From Hirudo medicinalis (lineage: Eukaryota; Annelida; Clitellata; Hirudinida; Hirudinidae), in the NCBI GenBank assembly GCA_011800805.1, contig MPNW01000018.1, positions 206,281-270,280 of the forward strand: 64,000 bases of DNA, read 5' to 3'. Below the pieces are notes generated by a model. The model was given only the letters and a program-made list of their open reading frames with translations. It did not search any database and was not told the DNA's origin. The number at the start of each line of letters is the position of its first letter. The stretch's first letter is position 1. The position numbers and the translations under genes were made by a program. Shown here piece by piece: positions 11,639 through 27,026 of the stretch.

Positions 11639-12920
11639 ATGGATGTCGACACGTCTGCTGATGGAATGGATGTGATCATCAGGCCTGCAGTAGTTGGAGA
11701 TTGTGTAGAAATTGCGAGATTAATCAAGGTAATTATGCGTTTCTTAATATAGTTTCAAACAAATATCAATTTGAGTGCCTTAATATAAGGACAATTGCTT
11801 CAATGTTTGATTTTTACAAATTGAATGAAATAAATAAAATAGATTGAAGCAGTAAATATTTTTTAAAGGAACTCGCTGAATATGAGAAATTAAGGGATGT
11901 ACCAAAATTAACTCACAACGGTAAATTCTACCTTGCAGAAGTAGTTAAAAGTGTCTTCTACTTTTGTTTGGTATTTTTTGTGTGAACTGAGTACAAGTTG
12001 ATCCTAATGGTTTAATGGACTCCTAGCTTGTGATTTGAAATATATAAATAAGTTTTCAATGTTCCAGATTTAGAAAGGGATGGATTTGGTAGTTCCAAAC
12101 TGTTCAGATGTATTGTGGCTGAAACCCTTGCAGCAGGTAAAATATGTATTTTGCAAATCAATTAGTTTATTATTAATAATTGTATAATCTTTACCCATGA
12201 ATGAATGTTGCTTCATAACAATTTAAAAGATTGATTCCATTGGCATTATCTTAAAGCTACAGCCTGATGATGTTACAATTTTGTGACTTTTTGAACAGGA
12301 AACAATAAGAAACTGGTGGGATATGCATTATTTTATGATGCATACTCAACTTGGGTTGGTCCTACTCTATATCTTGAAGACCTTTATGTAAATCAGGATT
12401 TTCGGGGACATAAAATTGGTCTGAGGTTGTTCCAAGCTTTAGCAAAGGTCAAAAAATAATACAATATAATTCATTTCTTGAGAAGAGATTTGTTGGCATC
12501 AACTTCCCCATTCATTCACATAAGCTGTTCTATACAATTTTCACAAGGAAGAATTCATTGGAATTCACCATGATAATCCATGGGCATTGCAATAATCTAA
12601 GCTTGGTCACCTAAAGCTAGCATTCATTAATACAATCAATATTTTAAGGCCCTTAAATGACATCTATATAAAATGCGTAACAGGAACTTTCTACTCAAAA
12701 AGTTCTCTTACTGCCATAAAATTTAAAATGCATTCCGAAACTTTTGCAGATAGCGGTTGAAGAAAAATATTGCCAAATAAACTTCTCTGTCTTGTCGTGG
12801 AATGAGCCATCAATTCAGTTCTACAAGAAGCTTGGTGCAGCTAATATTACAGAAACAGAGGATTGGCACTCATTTCGAATCAGTGATGGTATCCAAGAAC
12901 TAGCTGCTCTCAAGTTTTGA
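11639..12920 (+). CDS. SAT1/SAT2-family polyamine or thialysine acetyltransferase
   Basis: Five exons, 11639-11728, 11869-11920, 12068-12136, 12299-12447 and 12750-12920, give about 176 residues; human SAT1 has 171. The GNAT enzyme transfers acetyl from acetyl-CoA to polyamines or, in the SAT2 branch, to thialysine-type amines. Seen in order: IIRPAVVGDCVEIARLIKEL, DGFG, YALFYDAYSTWVGPTLYLED (residues about 86-105, the LYLEDLYV core strand), the acetyl-CoA loop DFRGHKIGLRLF, then SWNEPSIQFYKKLGA and EDWHSFRI. The WHSF/ITETEDW ending resembles SAT2 more than SAT1. The pyrophosphate loop reads R-G-H-K-I-G where the usual form has glycine in place of the lysine. The start is the first ATG in frame. 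Substrate cannot be decided from sequence. Confidence 0.88.
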
Positions 12921-13963
12921 CAGGGAACTGTTATGCATAAATAGAATGTGAGTCATCTTTCACACAGCTGATTCAAAAGCAGATAATAAAATCAATGATT
13001 AGCACAGCAAAGTTCACGTTGCATTTTTGGTAATGTTGTTTGCGCTAGGTAATATTTTAAATTACCACAAACTAACAAAGTCCAGCGATATTCAATCCTC
13101 TTCAGGAAGGATGGGATTTGCATACCAATGTTTATTTGGCATAAAATCAGTACACCAAAGGGAGTAGGAACCACAATAAGGAGTAAAAACACCACATTTA
13201 TGTAAATGATGACTTCAAAACCAAAAATCTTAAAAATATTATTTCAGTTAAATATAAAAATATGGTTCTCCAAGAGCTGTAGCATATACTAGCACAAATA
13301 TTAGCACACTTTAAATAGCATTGAAAGTCCAGCACATGCAAAACTACACGAGGTGATTCCACAAATAATGATGAGAGTGTGTCCCCACCCATAAATACGT
13401 TTACGCAATAAAAAATTAGATGATGTCATTAGCCTCAAATAAATATTAGATTTAAGTAACATTGAAATGATTTTAGTGAATATAACAAAACACAAAAGAG
13501 ACACATCGTAGCATTCAAAAACAAGATACTACATTGCTAAGCTACCACCATACGAATATTTAAGAAAGCTGTTTACGAGATCACGAGAAGCACGTTCTCC
13601 AGCATGTGGGAAGGCACTTGCATACAAAACATGGATGGTTAAAGTTCCAGGCTTTGATTTTTAATAAACACTGAGTAGACATTGCATGCACATCCACTAA
13701 GCAGCTAGAATATTTAACCAAGGATGGAGGTAAACACCTAGAAATAAGTATCTTGCACAAATTATTCTAGAGCTAGCCTAACAATGGATAAAAATCTAAT
13801 TTTTAGGAGGGCAGTGCAAAATTGGGATGAAAGCGACAATGTGTTAGAGTGTGGCAAGTTAAGAGGTAAGAAATAGAAGTCCTTCAAAAATTAAGAAAAA
13901 CACTTCCTAGTTAATGTTTAATCAAAGCGAGTCAGCATTTGCACCCATTTGTTTCTAAGTACG
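12921..13963. other. Convergent 3' gap between acetyltransferase and carrier
   Basis: Both flanking genes end here. Open frames at 12992-13504 on the minus strand are short, overlap each other and show no family marks. I see no repeat and no RNA gene. Confidence 0.5.
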
Positions 13964-16900
13964 TCACTGCTGACTGGTTGTTACACTCTTAAACTTCGGT
14001 AAACAGATGCCAAATTTGGTCTCAATACCATCGAACGCTGCTAGGGCCAACCTGTAGCCCCCTATGTGATCAGGGTTCTTAGGTGTCTTGATTGGTCCAT
14101 CGATGTGCTTCTTTGATTTCACTGAACCAGCAAGTTGTCTGAAAAAGAATCGTTCGTCAAGAAACCAGACTTTTTTTGTAATAGTCTTGAAAAGTACCTT
14201 CCACCAAAGTCAACATTGAAGACTCTCTGAAGGATCTCATAAGTCGCAAGAGTCACTCCAAACTGAGGCGATGATCTGAATACCCGAGCTACAAAGTTGC
14301 ATTATAAACTTAGAATCTGATTCAGCTTTTCGATATTATATTCTTAATTACAAGTTCAACCTAAGGTAAGAGAGAGCATGAATTATAGAACATCACAAAG
14401 AAATGCCCTAGACACGAAATATGATTACTACCTGGTGCGCCTTTCCAGAAAGCCCTAAACCCCTCCTCTCTTGAGATTTTCTTTGCACAATCCCAAATGC
14501 CAGTGTAGGTAGTTTGGCCTTTCCTGGCTACCACCTGGAGACGGGTTTTGATGACATCAGCTGGAGTGCAGAGGGCAGCAGCAGGAGCCCCTGGAGTGAC
14601 AAACAGATTTAATTTCAATTTTGATTCCAAGCTCAGTTTCATTGGGACAAAAGATGAAGCTGCATGAAGCATTTAATGGCAGTAGCAAGATCTTTTAAAG
14701 TGATGTTCACTCTTGTGATGAACAGAACATAAAATATCTTAAAACTTTAGTGTTACATACCAGAAATGGTGGCAGAAATTAATAATGATGGTATGCTGTT
14801 GTAGCCATCTTTGTTTGCAGTCCATCCTTTCAAATGAGCATAAAGGGGGAAGAAAATTGCAGAGAAAGGAATATCTCTGAGCAGACAAGCGGGTGCACCC
14901 TATTAGTTAAACACAACATCAATAAGAATAAATAAGAATAGTTTATTTTAAAATAAAATTATTAACATTTAAAATATATCTTGAATATATACAATGTGTT
15001 ATCTTAGAGACACTACTATCACCTTGTAGACACCTCTAAATCCCAATTCTTTGACGACATCCAAGGCTCCGAGTCTCTTCTGTGTAGCAATTTCACCTGC
15101 CACCTGGAGACGAATCTTGACAATTTCAAGGGGATTTGTGAAGATCACCTGACATCCTCCTGCCTAAAATCAAAAAACATGAAATAAACCTATGGATGGA
15201 TGTTAAGAGCAACAAAAATTTAGCAAAATATGTATAATAATTGCGACCATGTCAAACCAGAGAATGTTATGTGATCACTAACACATCCACCGGCAAGGAT
15301 TTCACCCCACAGGGGAATTTTTCCATCGGGTGTTCCAACTTTATCTCTTACAAGATCATTAACCTAAAACGAAAATTAATGGAATAAATCATAAAAATAA
15401 ATTATAAATAAAGACCACAACACAAACTCACAGTGAGCTTTATGGCCTTCTCAGGTGCTACGCCGACAACTTGTGGTAAGAGACCTCTGTAAAGACCAAA
15501 GAACCCTTCAAAACGGAAAACCTTCCTGAAGCAGTCGAAGCTATTGAGATAAAGTCTCTCTCCCATGTAAGAGGAGGATCTCTGGTTTTGAAGGCGTGTT
15601 TTCACCAAGTCAATTGGGTACACTGCTGTAGCACCGGTGGCTAAAGAATTAGAATGTGACAAATTCTCAACACCGAACTGGACCCACTAAAAATCAAATG
15701 GCCAGGAATTATATTGAAAAGCAGGCTTAAGATCCTAGTTTAGCCAGGTCATCTTACCTCCTGCAACAGAACCAAGTGCAAATCTGTAAGCACTTTCTAA
15801 CATCTGCATCAACACTCCACGATCTTTCACCAGAGCTTCCTACAAATTCCAGAATCAGTGTAAACTTAAGCAGTTAGTCATCTTTATAAAAAAAGAAAGC
15901 ATCTTAAAATAATTAATATTTAAGATTTATAAAGTTTGCAACAAATTCTCCTTTCAAAGCATCATGAAATTTTATCATAGGCTTAGGCACTTAACGTTAT
16001 AAGTGAACTTCCAACTTAATCTGAAAAACAAACTGCCTCTTACAATTATCTGATAAGGTTCAATGCATAAATGATAAAATTCTTCAAAAATAGACTCACA
16101 TGAATGGCTTGGTCTTGGATGTGGAAGGGAAGGATTTCCTCATCTAAAGGGGCCAGTTGTCGAATGTCGTCGTAAGATATTTTTCTGCGAGAAAAATTAA
16201 TTAATATTCAAAAACAAAAATATTTGTCAGCCTCAGTATCTGTTTTTATTAAAAACCCTAAAACAGTGCAACAATTTCAAAGGCAACAAACCCAGTTTTG
16301 TTTCTAATTGAAGCCAGTTGAAACAAAATATCCACCTCCATAGGAGTGATTTGAGTGCATTTCTGTGCTTCGTGTAGCATTTCCTCTGCAATAAAACCAA
16401 TGTATTACTTACTAATTTATTACTTAATCATAAAATAAAATATCTTAATTGTATTCACTAATACGCATAAATCCCTCGGTAAGCATGACCCACTACTTCC
16501 CAACTGACAGGTAAGAACTCTAATGTATTGTTGTTCTAAATAGAAAAATAAACTTTATAAAATAGATTGGAACCAAATGTCAACCTTTGGTGATCTCCTT
16601 CTCAAGGTCATTCCTTGCAGCAGACATGTAAATTTGCTTGATAAGTTCCATGTTGTCGAGCAAGGATATGAACGAGGTGAAGTATGCATAGGAAACATTT
16701 TTAACAAACAATCTGTTCCCTCCCGACACAATCTGCAACAATTTTGACAAAATGCTACATGATGCAATTGTTCTTCACACATTAAAATCATGCAAACATG
16801 AGAATGGTTTTGTGGATTAAAAATACTTAATCACATTGTTTTATTCAAATTATTCATGTCATGTTTGTTATTGCCTCTTACTTATACATCAAGTGCATTG

Positions 16901-18513
16901 CATGTCTGTCATCTCATAAATCATTTAAGTGAACCTAGAAAGTTCACATCAATTGTCTTAAAAATGTCTCAAGGACACCCAGCTGACAAAGTGTCACTGA
17001 AGGTCAAAGTCATTAAATCAAAAGAGGCACCCAGATAGTTCACACAGAAATTTGAAACTATGCCAGCAACAATGGAATGCAACAATGCAGTCCAATTAAA
17101 GCTATTGTACAGTCATCTCCCAATGTTTTGCATGTCAATTCTCACTGATCTGAGAAATGAATACAAATGAACCTGAGTTAAGTTGTCTCTTGTGAGATCA
17201 GTGAGTAGATGACTCTTGAGTGACAACATGATATCTTTAAACTGCTTTGCCTCTATGAAACCCTCTTTTTGTGCATCAAATTTGAGAAATGCTTGCAGAG
17301 CATGTTCCTCATGGAAGTCCTAAACAATTATTTAATTCAATCAATGAATACAATGTTTCAATTGATAAAATGACCCATGAGATCAGATTTTTAAAACTCA
17401 CGTGCAATAGTTTTGTGAACTCGAGGTAACTGACATGTTTATCTTTATTTTTGCCAAAATGAAGAAGAATGAAATTTGAATTAAAGTTGAATGGAATTCT
17501 TTTGTGCAACTCAGTTCTTTTGAGGACATCCTCAAACTCATCTGATTGAAAACAAACAATGTGAAGCAGTAATGTTAGCCACCAATTGTGCAAACTGCTA
17601 ATCTCACCATAGTTGACATATCCATTGCTATTTTTGTCAAAGATTTTAAAAGCTACAGCAAATAAAGAGTCAGGAAGACACAAGCAACCCTCAAAGGCTG
17701 AAACTCAAGAAAAGAAATGAGCCTGAAATAAATATATTTATTTATTGGAGATTATTTTTAAGCTTTGAAATAACAAATGATCTATAAATATAGAAGCGAT
17801 ATCAATTCTACGAAACAACAAATAGAATCATTCGCTGGTTGCTTCCTAACCCATCATTTGTTGTGTCAACCACATTAGCCAACAGGTTGATTGTGTCTTC
17901 ATCGTGGTTACTGGTGGCTGGAACTATTCCAAGATATCCACATATGAAGTCTTTTGGGGTCATGAACTTCTCACCACCTTTTATTACTGAGGCATACTAT
18001 GAAGTTTAAAGGTCACTTATGAGCAAAAGCATCAATGCATAAAGATAAGTTCAAACAAAAATTCAAAAAACCTTATCAAAGATTTCCTTCAATTTCTCAG
18101 GATCGGCTCTTTTTACAAAATACTTAGAAAAAAAAATGCAAAATCACTCATAAAGAAAATATATAAAATTAATAAGAAAAGATAAATCATTTTATCATTT
18201 TAGAATAAATCATTGTAGTTATGGTAATTCTCAAGTTGTTTCATAAAATGACAAAAATCCATATTTGAATGTACTTAAAGTTTAAAGAGTTTAATTACTG
18301 AACCCCTTTTAAAAAAAGATCTAAAATGATTCAATATATATAACTATTTATTATATTATCATTTAAAGAATGAGCTAGTTAAAAACTTGTCTGGTGAAAC
18401 ATTACATTATCACACGACTTCTCAGACTCTGAGGGTGACCACCAATGGCTGACAAAAGTAGGCACCTGGACTCCTAGAATGGTTGGAGCTTCTTCAATAA
18501 TTGGCTGTGACAT
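13964..18513 (-). CDS. Mitochondrial aspartate/glutamate carrier, aralar/citrin type
   Basis: Seventeen exons from ATG 18513 to TGA 13964 encode about 703 residues (human aralar 678) if one missing base is allowed. The inner-membrane antiporter swaps matrix aspartate for cytosolic glutamate plus a proton, within the malate-aspartate shuttle. The N-terminal half has calcium-binding EF-hands: loops DTTNDGLISFLE and [12 protein letters not shown]. The C-terminal half is a three-repeat SLC25 carrier with the signatures PIDLVK (exon 15640-15432), PLEIVK (15163-15023) and PADVIK (14590-14432). [17 protein letters not shown] and a tail ending in SVTTSQQ follow. The first exon (18513-18406) adds 36 residues with no obvious match in the human protein. 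Exon 4 (17722-17608) is one base short: LISFLEFQ and [17 protein letters not shown] are both conserved but lie in different frames, joined around 17697-17699. The rest splices cleanly. Confidence 0.9.
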
Positions 18514-21500
18514 TTCTCTTTCTTCTGATTAAGCCTAATGTAAATATGTGATAGGCATTTACTGAACCGTAACTTTTTATAATACTGCATTTGCTAAACA
18601 ATTATTATAATTATAATTAAATTGTTGAAATATGACCTTGAACATTTATCATTGCAAATTAACAGGTAGTTTCTTCAAAAAACCGTTGAACAAATATTAA
18701 GGCCAAGTTAAGGCCATATTAAGGTCACGAAAAACACCGCTTTTACACCGTCTTTTTTCTAAGGTTTTAATATTAAAATGCCAACAAGCATCCAACTAAT
18801 CCGTTCGATTTCGCCTGATTACACTTACCAGGACGAAGGTTCCAGAACTTGCAGAATTAAAAAAAACATTCAGCTTGTTTATAATCGGAGTAAATACTTT
18901 CGTTATCAGTTAATACAATGCCATCAAAGAACCCATATCACTGACATAACAATTCAAAAGTATTAGATTGCAACAAATATTCCTGCGCTCACTAACCAAA
19001 TCAGTTCATTATCAAATAATAACACAAAAATCATTACCTTCCTTCCCTGGTTACCTTCCCGCTGGCTACCTCTATCACTTGGGCACCGAATAGCACAAGT
19101 AAATAAACTCACGTGGAAGATTATGAATCTATATTTAGATATTTTATTAAGCAATGTAACTTTCAAAAATACGCGGAAGATTTCATTTTAGCAATTAATT
19201 TAACAAAGCTTCAATAATTAGTTTTAAAGTTTAAATATCCCTAACCACCCTTATGGAGGAGAATACATGTACATCTGTACTTATGTACGAATACATAAGT
19301 TTTATGAAAATCAGACTAAATTTTTAATTTTAGAAATAAGATTTTTCAGTAATATACAAGGGAATGCAACTGCGATTGTGAAGATTTACTATATACTAAT
19401 TATAAGGTATGCTTCCAGTTCATTTGATACACTAAAGGAAAAGTGTTGGGTCGGCTGTAAGGCTTTTTCAAAGCTAGGAAGGTTGAACAGTTTACGTCTT
19501 TCCAAAGATGTATCTGAAGGTTTTTATTATGTGAATCACTTCTAAACTTTTCAATTTCATCTCTTAAGTACTTGTGCTGAGGATTCTAAGCAATAGGACA
19601 TGCTTGTTATCACTTCAGTCTTTAGTTGGTTTATTTTGATCCGTGAATTGTGAGCATGCATTTAAATTTACTCGTTTTTTGGTTTTATTTTATTATTTGA
19701 TGTTTTTTTTTAAATTATTAATAAATGAAGTGTTACCACAGGAAAAAAGGACACGAGTCGAGAAGATACAGTGTAGCTTCGATTGAGACAGTGTTGTCAA
19801 ACTCCAGCGAACATTAGGGTCAGGGTCAGACATTAGGGATTAGGGTCAAGCACGCCCTTGGGGCGCCATTATTGACAGTAAATTCTTTAGATAGGGACGC
19901 AGGTCAATGTCAACATGGCGGCTCCTCAATGATTGAAAGTTGGCGAGCTCTCCCTTGATGCTGCCATGGATGCACTAGGAAGATACTTCGTTTACAACTT
20001 TTTTGTGTGACACTGAAGCAAAAACCTTTTTGAAGTCAATAGGTATAATGTCAATATCAATATTTTAGGATTGGAATATTTCAGACCATTTTTGGGCTAG
20101 AATTTGGCAGAACCGTGTTCTGGTTAATTATTATATCGCTTGTTAGATTATGCTCGGAATGACTTGACTTGCTGCTTATTCGCTTCATTACTCGATAACA
20201 AGTTGATGTGAGGGAGATGGGTCTCCTTTTCCCCAGGGCAGTGGTGGGACTTTCTTATGGATCAAATTTTCCAATAGCAGTTGCAATATTTTTTGGTTTT
20301 TTGGTGAGTACAGAGTAATAACGATTTTCATTTTTGAGAATAATTATATCAAATATTATCATTTTACATAATACAATTGTAAATTGATAACACTAGCCAA
20401 TTTACTTATACTTGGGAAGGCACTTGGTCTTATGTCTAGTACGGTTTTTATAGATATTACTTTTGAATTAACAATGGGAGGAGTTACATTCACAAATGGG
20501 CGCATTAATCATGCGCAGGAGTAAAAAAAAATCTTAACGTTGTTTGGACTGAGACATTTAATTTGTAATTTAATTTGTTGCATTTTAGTTAATTTTTGGT
20601 AGTTTTTATCACTTTAAAACATTTGTTTTAAGACTCAACTGCATTTTGCAGCATGAAAAGGAGAAATTTAGGACGTTTTTCAAAACCATAATTAAAGTTA
20701 TTTGAATAAAATTTGTTATAACTTTTTACCCTGTCGTTTTCTTCTTCATATTTTCACCAAAGTGTTGTTTTCATGCAAATCTGTGATCATTGTGAATGAA
20801 ATTGCGAGTGTAGTAAAGGCTTTCCCTTAAGTGCCCCATTTTACCAAACTTTCCCCTAATAGTTCTTTTGCATTTGTTCTTCTTGCCAATTAATTGGTAA
20901 TTAATTATTTTGTCATCCTGTTCTGACTGAGATTGGGTTGAGCTGTGTAAATAAAATGTTCAAGTTTATTGGTAATCAAGTCAAAATACAAAAGTAGACT
21001 TGTTGCTGAATATGATTTCTGGTTTGTTCTCATAAAATCTTGCCCCAGGAATTTCTCAATTTGCAAGAAGGAAGCCTGAAGTAGGAAAGCATCTCGGCGT
21101 ATAGAATGCACGAAACGGGATCGCTGATCAGAGAACATATAATATGAATATTAATCGGATTTTTATGAATAATTAAATCTAAAATTTATCAGTTGAGTAT
21201 TATTAAATGCAAAAACTAAGTAAATTAAAATAGAAATAATACAAAAATATGCTATAATATACTACGAAGCTAAATCGCAGAAATCAATGAGAAAAGCGTA
21301 GTGGTGGTTGATTGCAATAGGAAAGGTTTTAATCATAATTCATAACTATTAAATAATTTTACTTAATTAGAACTAGCATTATAAACAAATGACTTTAGTT
21401 CAGTCACTAATTTAACTTAGAAGACCTGGAAGAAATCACAAGAATAGATGAAGTTAACCTTTCGAGGTTTAACTTAATTTTATTGTACAAAATATGATAC

Positions 21501-21759
21501 TAAGATTCATTTCAATTGTTATGTTATAATTGCATTCATACAGACAAAAAAACAGGGCTTAGTGTTTATAAACACTCAGATATTTCGGGAAAACGCGCTG
21601 GATTCATCATCCGGGTAAGTTTGTATGGATTTGCAAGTGTGGTCAGAAGAAGTTGAAGATGTTTCTGAATATTTGTTTGAGGTTTGAATTAGAATTAGCT
21701 CTTCATTTAGCGCGTTTTAGACATGCCTAAACCCGTACAATTATGGTAATTTTCATCAT
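18514..21759. other. Intergenic with scattered repeat fragments
   Basis: No gene could be supported. Three TTAGGG words occur within 19814-19845. A GC-richer patch at 19850-19990 includes the YY1-like word ACATGGCGGC (about 19913). A short motif shared with 3440-3470 lies at 20828-20868. The 92-residue frame at 19267-19545 and the 77-residue minus frame at 20905-21138 have no recognisable domains. Confidence 0.45.
20828..20868 (-). repeat. Short dispersed motif, copy 2
   Basis: Read on the minus strand this begins TTAGGGGAAAG and continues GGTAAAATGGGG. The same two words occur in the same order at about 3446-3470 on the plus strand. The similarity fades within about 40 bases, so these may be ends of two related mobile elements. 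Confidence 0.35.
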
Positions 21760-24062
<2,303 letters not shown>

Positions 24063-24499
24063 CAAATTCCATGAAATTGATTGCAGTTTCAAAATCAGCA
24101 TTTTACATTGGTTTAAATCAGGTCTTAATTTATGAAGATTGAACTTTGACTTTACGTTGTTAATTGTGTAGAGAAATCCACATTATTTCAATTTTAAATG
24201 ACATCAAGGGTTTTAGCTGCAGTTATAGAAAAATCATTTATACATTTGTTGAATTTAATTTGAATTCGTTTTCTGTCTCGTGAAATATTATTTTATTAAT
24301 CTTCTTAATTGCTTATTAACTTCGCTTTTCATCTACAATTATGAATATTGCTTCAAGTTGTCTTGTCACTTTATTATTGCAAAAAAAAAAGCAAACTAAG
24401 TTGAAGGAAGCTTTCTCTGACTGAAAATTAATGTGAGCATACATTTTAAATATATATGTATGTAAGTATTTTATTAAGTCAAAAATATTCAGTTTTTAG
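24063..24499. other. 3' side of the zinc-finger gene
   Basis: AT-rich sequence with no gene or repeat that I can see. It is probably 3' untranslated region and spacer. Confidence 0.45.
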
Positions 24500-25500
24500 A
24501 CAAAAATTAAGCAAAATTATCTCTTAACTTTGCTTGGGGGGCTAACATAAAAGCATGCACCGTATTTGTCTGTAAGATCCAGTGTAGCACCTGGCTTTAA
24601 TATTTGTACAATGTCTTGCATCAAAGCCAGTTGCAGAAAGTTTATAAAGACTTCATTTTTTAATGCTGGCATGTGAGTCCTGCATGAAAACCAAGGAGGT
24701 TTATAGACAGTTTTAAATAATGTAATCCAGAGTGGTCATCTGAAGGCATTGACCATTCACTTGATATGAAAGGAATCTTTAAGTAGAGATCCAGATATCC
24801 TGCTATTGGATGATAGTATATGTGAAATTGACCAATCAGCTGCACATAATTGGCCAATAATTGATGATAAACTTCCATTTGAGACCCAAGTTGGTAACAT
24901 TGTCCATTCTATTTCAACAACGTCTTGGTAATTATCAGGCCCTTTTTCTCTGAGTGAGGAGTGATCTTTGTTTCTCATGTTCAGCCATTTCTCGAGCATT
25001 GCAGGATACTCGCTACCCCATTGGCAGAATTGAAAAGGTTCGAAGACAGTTTACTAAGTCCATTCCCTTTCTTTTTTTATTCCTGTTAGTGCTATAAAAT
25101 ATTGCTGGATCCTGTGAAGGCGTCTCTGGTTAATCACTTTCATCCAGATTTATTCAATTAAAGAGACCATAGCTATAAAATAAAACCTTGAGTTAAATAT
25201 CATTAATGCCACCAGATACCTCTCCTCCTAGGCCAAATAAATTTACTCTAAATTTATTAGCAGATGGTATTGTCACATCATACTTCACGCAGATTTCAAT
25301 GTGTATTGAACCCAACATATCTAAATTGTTAATGATTGCTGGTTGAACCGCGTTGTTACATAGACTCACTTTTGTTTTGTTTTTATTCATGTTTCTCATT
25401 TGCCAGGGGAGTGCTCTGCCCTTCAGCTTCATGTTTTGAATAAATAAATGAGGTGAGATTAAAATCACATTCCGCACTTTCATGTCGATTGGAAACTGCT
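24500..25500 (-). CDS. Unidentified candidate exons on the minus strand
   Basis: Several protein-like stretches with plausible splice sites lie on the minus strand. From 5' to 3': a segment near 25500-25370 (RNVILISPHLFIQNMKLKGR) that ends at a good GTGAGT donor; a segment near 25323-25220 (SIHIEICVKYDVTIPSANKF); a long open stretch near 24999-24690 read in two overlapping frames, one giving GYLDLYLKIPFISSEWSMPS; and a last stretch near 24670-24520 giving FLQLALMQDIVQILKPGATL and ending YVSPPSKVKR then a stop. An acceptor-like GCAG precedes the last one. I do not recognise the family, and not all phases agree (the first two segments do not join in frame), so this is either a gene I could not assemble or a decaying one. 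Boundaries are approximate. Confidence 0.35.
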
Positions 25501-27026
25501 AATATAGGTTCTAAAAATTAAAACCTTGCCTGTTCTCAAACACTTTGCCTGCAACATTTGATGCAGCAAACTCAACAAATGTTTTTTGAATATTTTCAAA
25601 TGCATCTAATATGCATTGTTTATATTCATTATAAATTCAACAGCAGTTCATTTTACTCAGGTTGAAATGAATTAGAATACATTTAGTGGCTTGCAACTTA
25701 GTAGTGTGTGAGATGAATGAAATGCAAACAAAGTCTCAAACCATGCCTTTTGCAACAAGAATTTGAAATGTATAACTCTCATTAATATAGGTAATCCTTA
25801 AGAAAAACCGTTTTGGCAAAGCAATGTAAACATATATTCAATACTAAAAGTAAGAACACTGATTAACAGAACTAGGTAAAAAGGGGAGCCCATCCATGTG
25901 AACACAAATCAATGAACCACAAATAATGACAAGCAATAAATGAAGAACTAAGGAATCTTTTAAGAAGTTTATGTCAAAGCATCTTGCCACTGAGTTGCTT
26001 TGATGCACAATTAATTAATGAATGATTAATTAATTAATTAACTGTTAGTTAGTCATACTGTTTAGGAAGGCAAATAATCTAAGCATAGGTGAACTGTCAT
26101 CCTAACAGATTGCGTCTTTAAGTTGTGTTTCAAGCAACTCAATAACAAATTACAGGATCCAAAAGCCCACAATCAATCGTTTCACACAAATGCCTCGAGT
26201 ACATGTCAACCAGCACTAACAGCAGATGGTAACCAGACTGTAGCTAGACAAGGCCATGAAATTGAAACTTGATCATCGACACATGTAAAACCAGGGCAAG
26301 ACCGATCACCAGCTCTCAAAAATATATTTCAAAGGAACGAGTTAATAATTTAAGAACGGCACAGTTGTCGAGGACAGATCCATCCCTCGCATTAAATTAA
26401 TTGATTTACAAGTGACATGTCAAGCAATTGTCACATCCAGTGGTCACCTTCTTTGATCACAAAGTTGTTGTTAATAGCTTGCAAAGAAGGTCATGAGAAT
26501 GAAATAAATTTCAAAACGAATGGTGACATGAGATGTGTGAAAATCGTTCCTTCACTTCCCAGAGGTTCATCTCGAAACTACAATTTCCCATCGCCTGTGG
26601 CATCATCAGTATTGCTGAAATTGTACATAGTGCATCCTCACTATTTAATATTACTCAATAAATTATATTTATTATTTAATGCAACAATTCCATAACATTA
26701 AGTCTCTACAAAATGTGCATTTATAGATAATCATGCATGCTATATTTGTATGGTGAAAAGTAATGTGCATCCTCAAGGATGCACATGCAAGCTTAAAGAT
26801 GTTGCATCATTCAGAGATGGCATTACTCACAACTTACGATGTGCACATTTAATGGAAACCCTAGAAATGAATGGGAATCAACAACGACATTGCCAAGTAA
26901 AGTGTTCCATAAAATCGATCTCTAATGAACTTCCCACAACCCATGCAAAAATGCTACTATTTCTACCCTTAACATGAAGCCTGAGTACTTCTGACAAAGA
27001 ATGCTTATTCAAAAAATGTAAAGTTC
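25501..27026. other. Intergenic, no feature seen
   Basis: Moderately AT-rich sequence. Short forward frames at 26417-26977 have no recognisable domain or splice context. A small cluster of ATTAATTAATTA lies near 26020-26040. Confidence 0.45.

Noticed and set aside
19784..19805. TGAGACAGTG, start resembling a lophotrochozoan microRNA (miR-1994 as I recall it)
   Set aside because: Only about ten bases agree and I see no complementary arm for a hairpin nearby.
19814..19845. Three TTAGGG words, possible interstitial telomere
   Set aside because: The words are interrupted by other bases and are too few to form a telomeric array.
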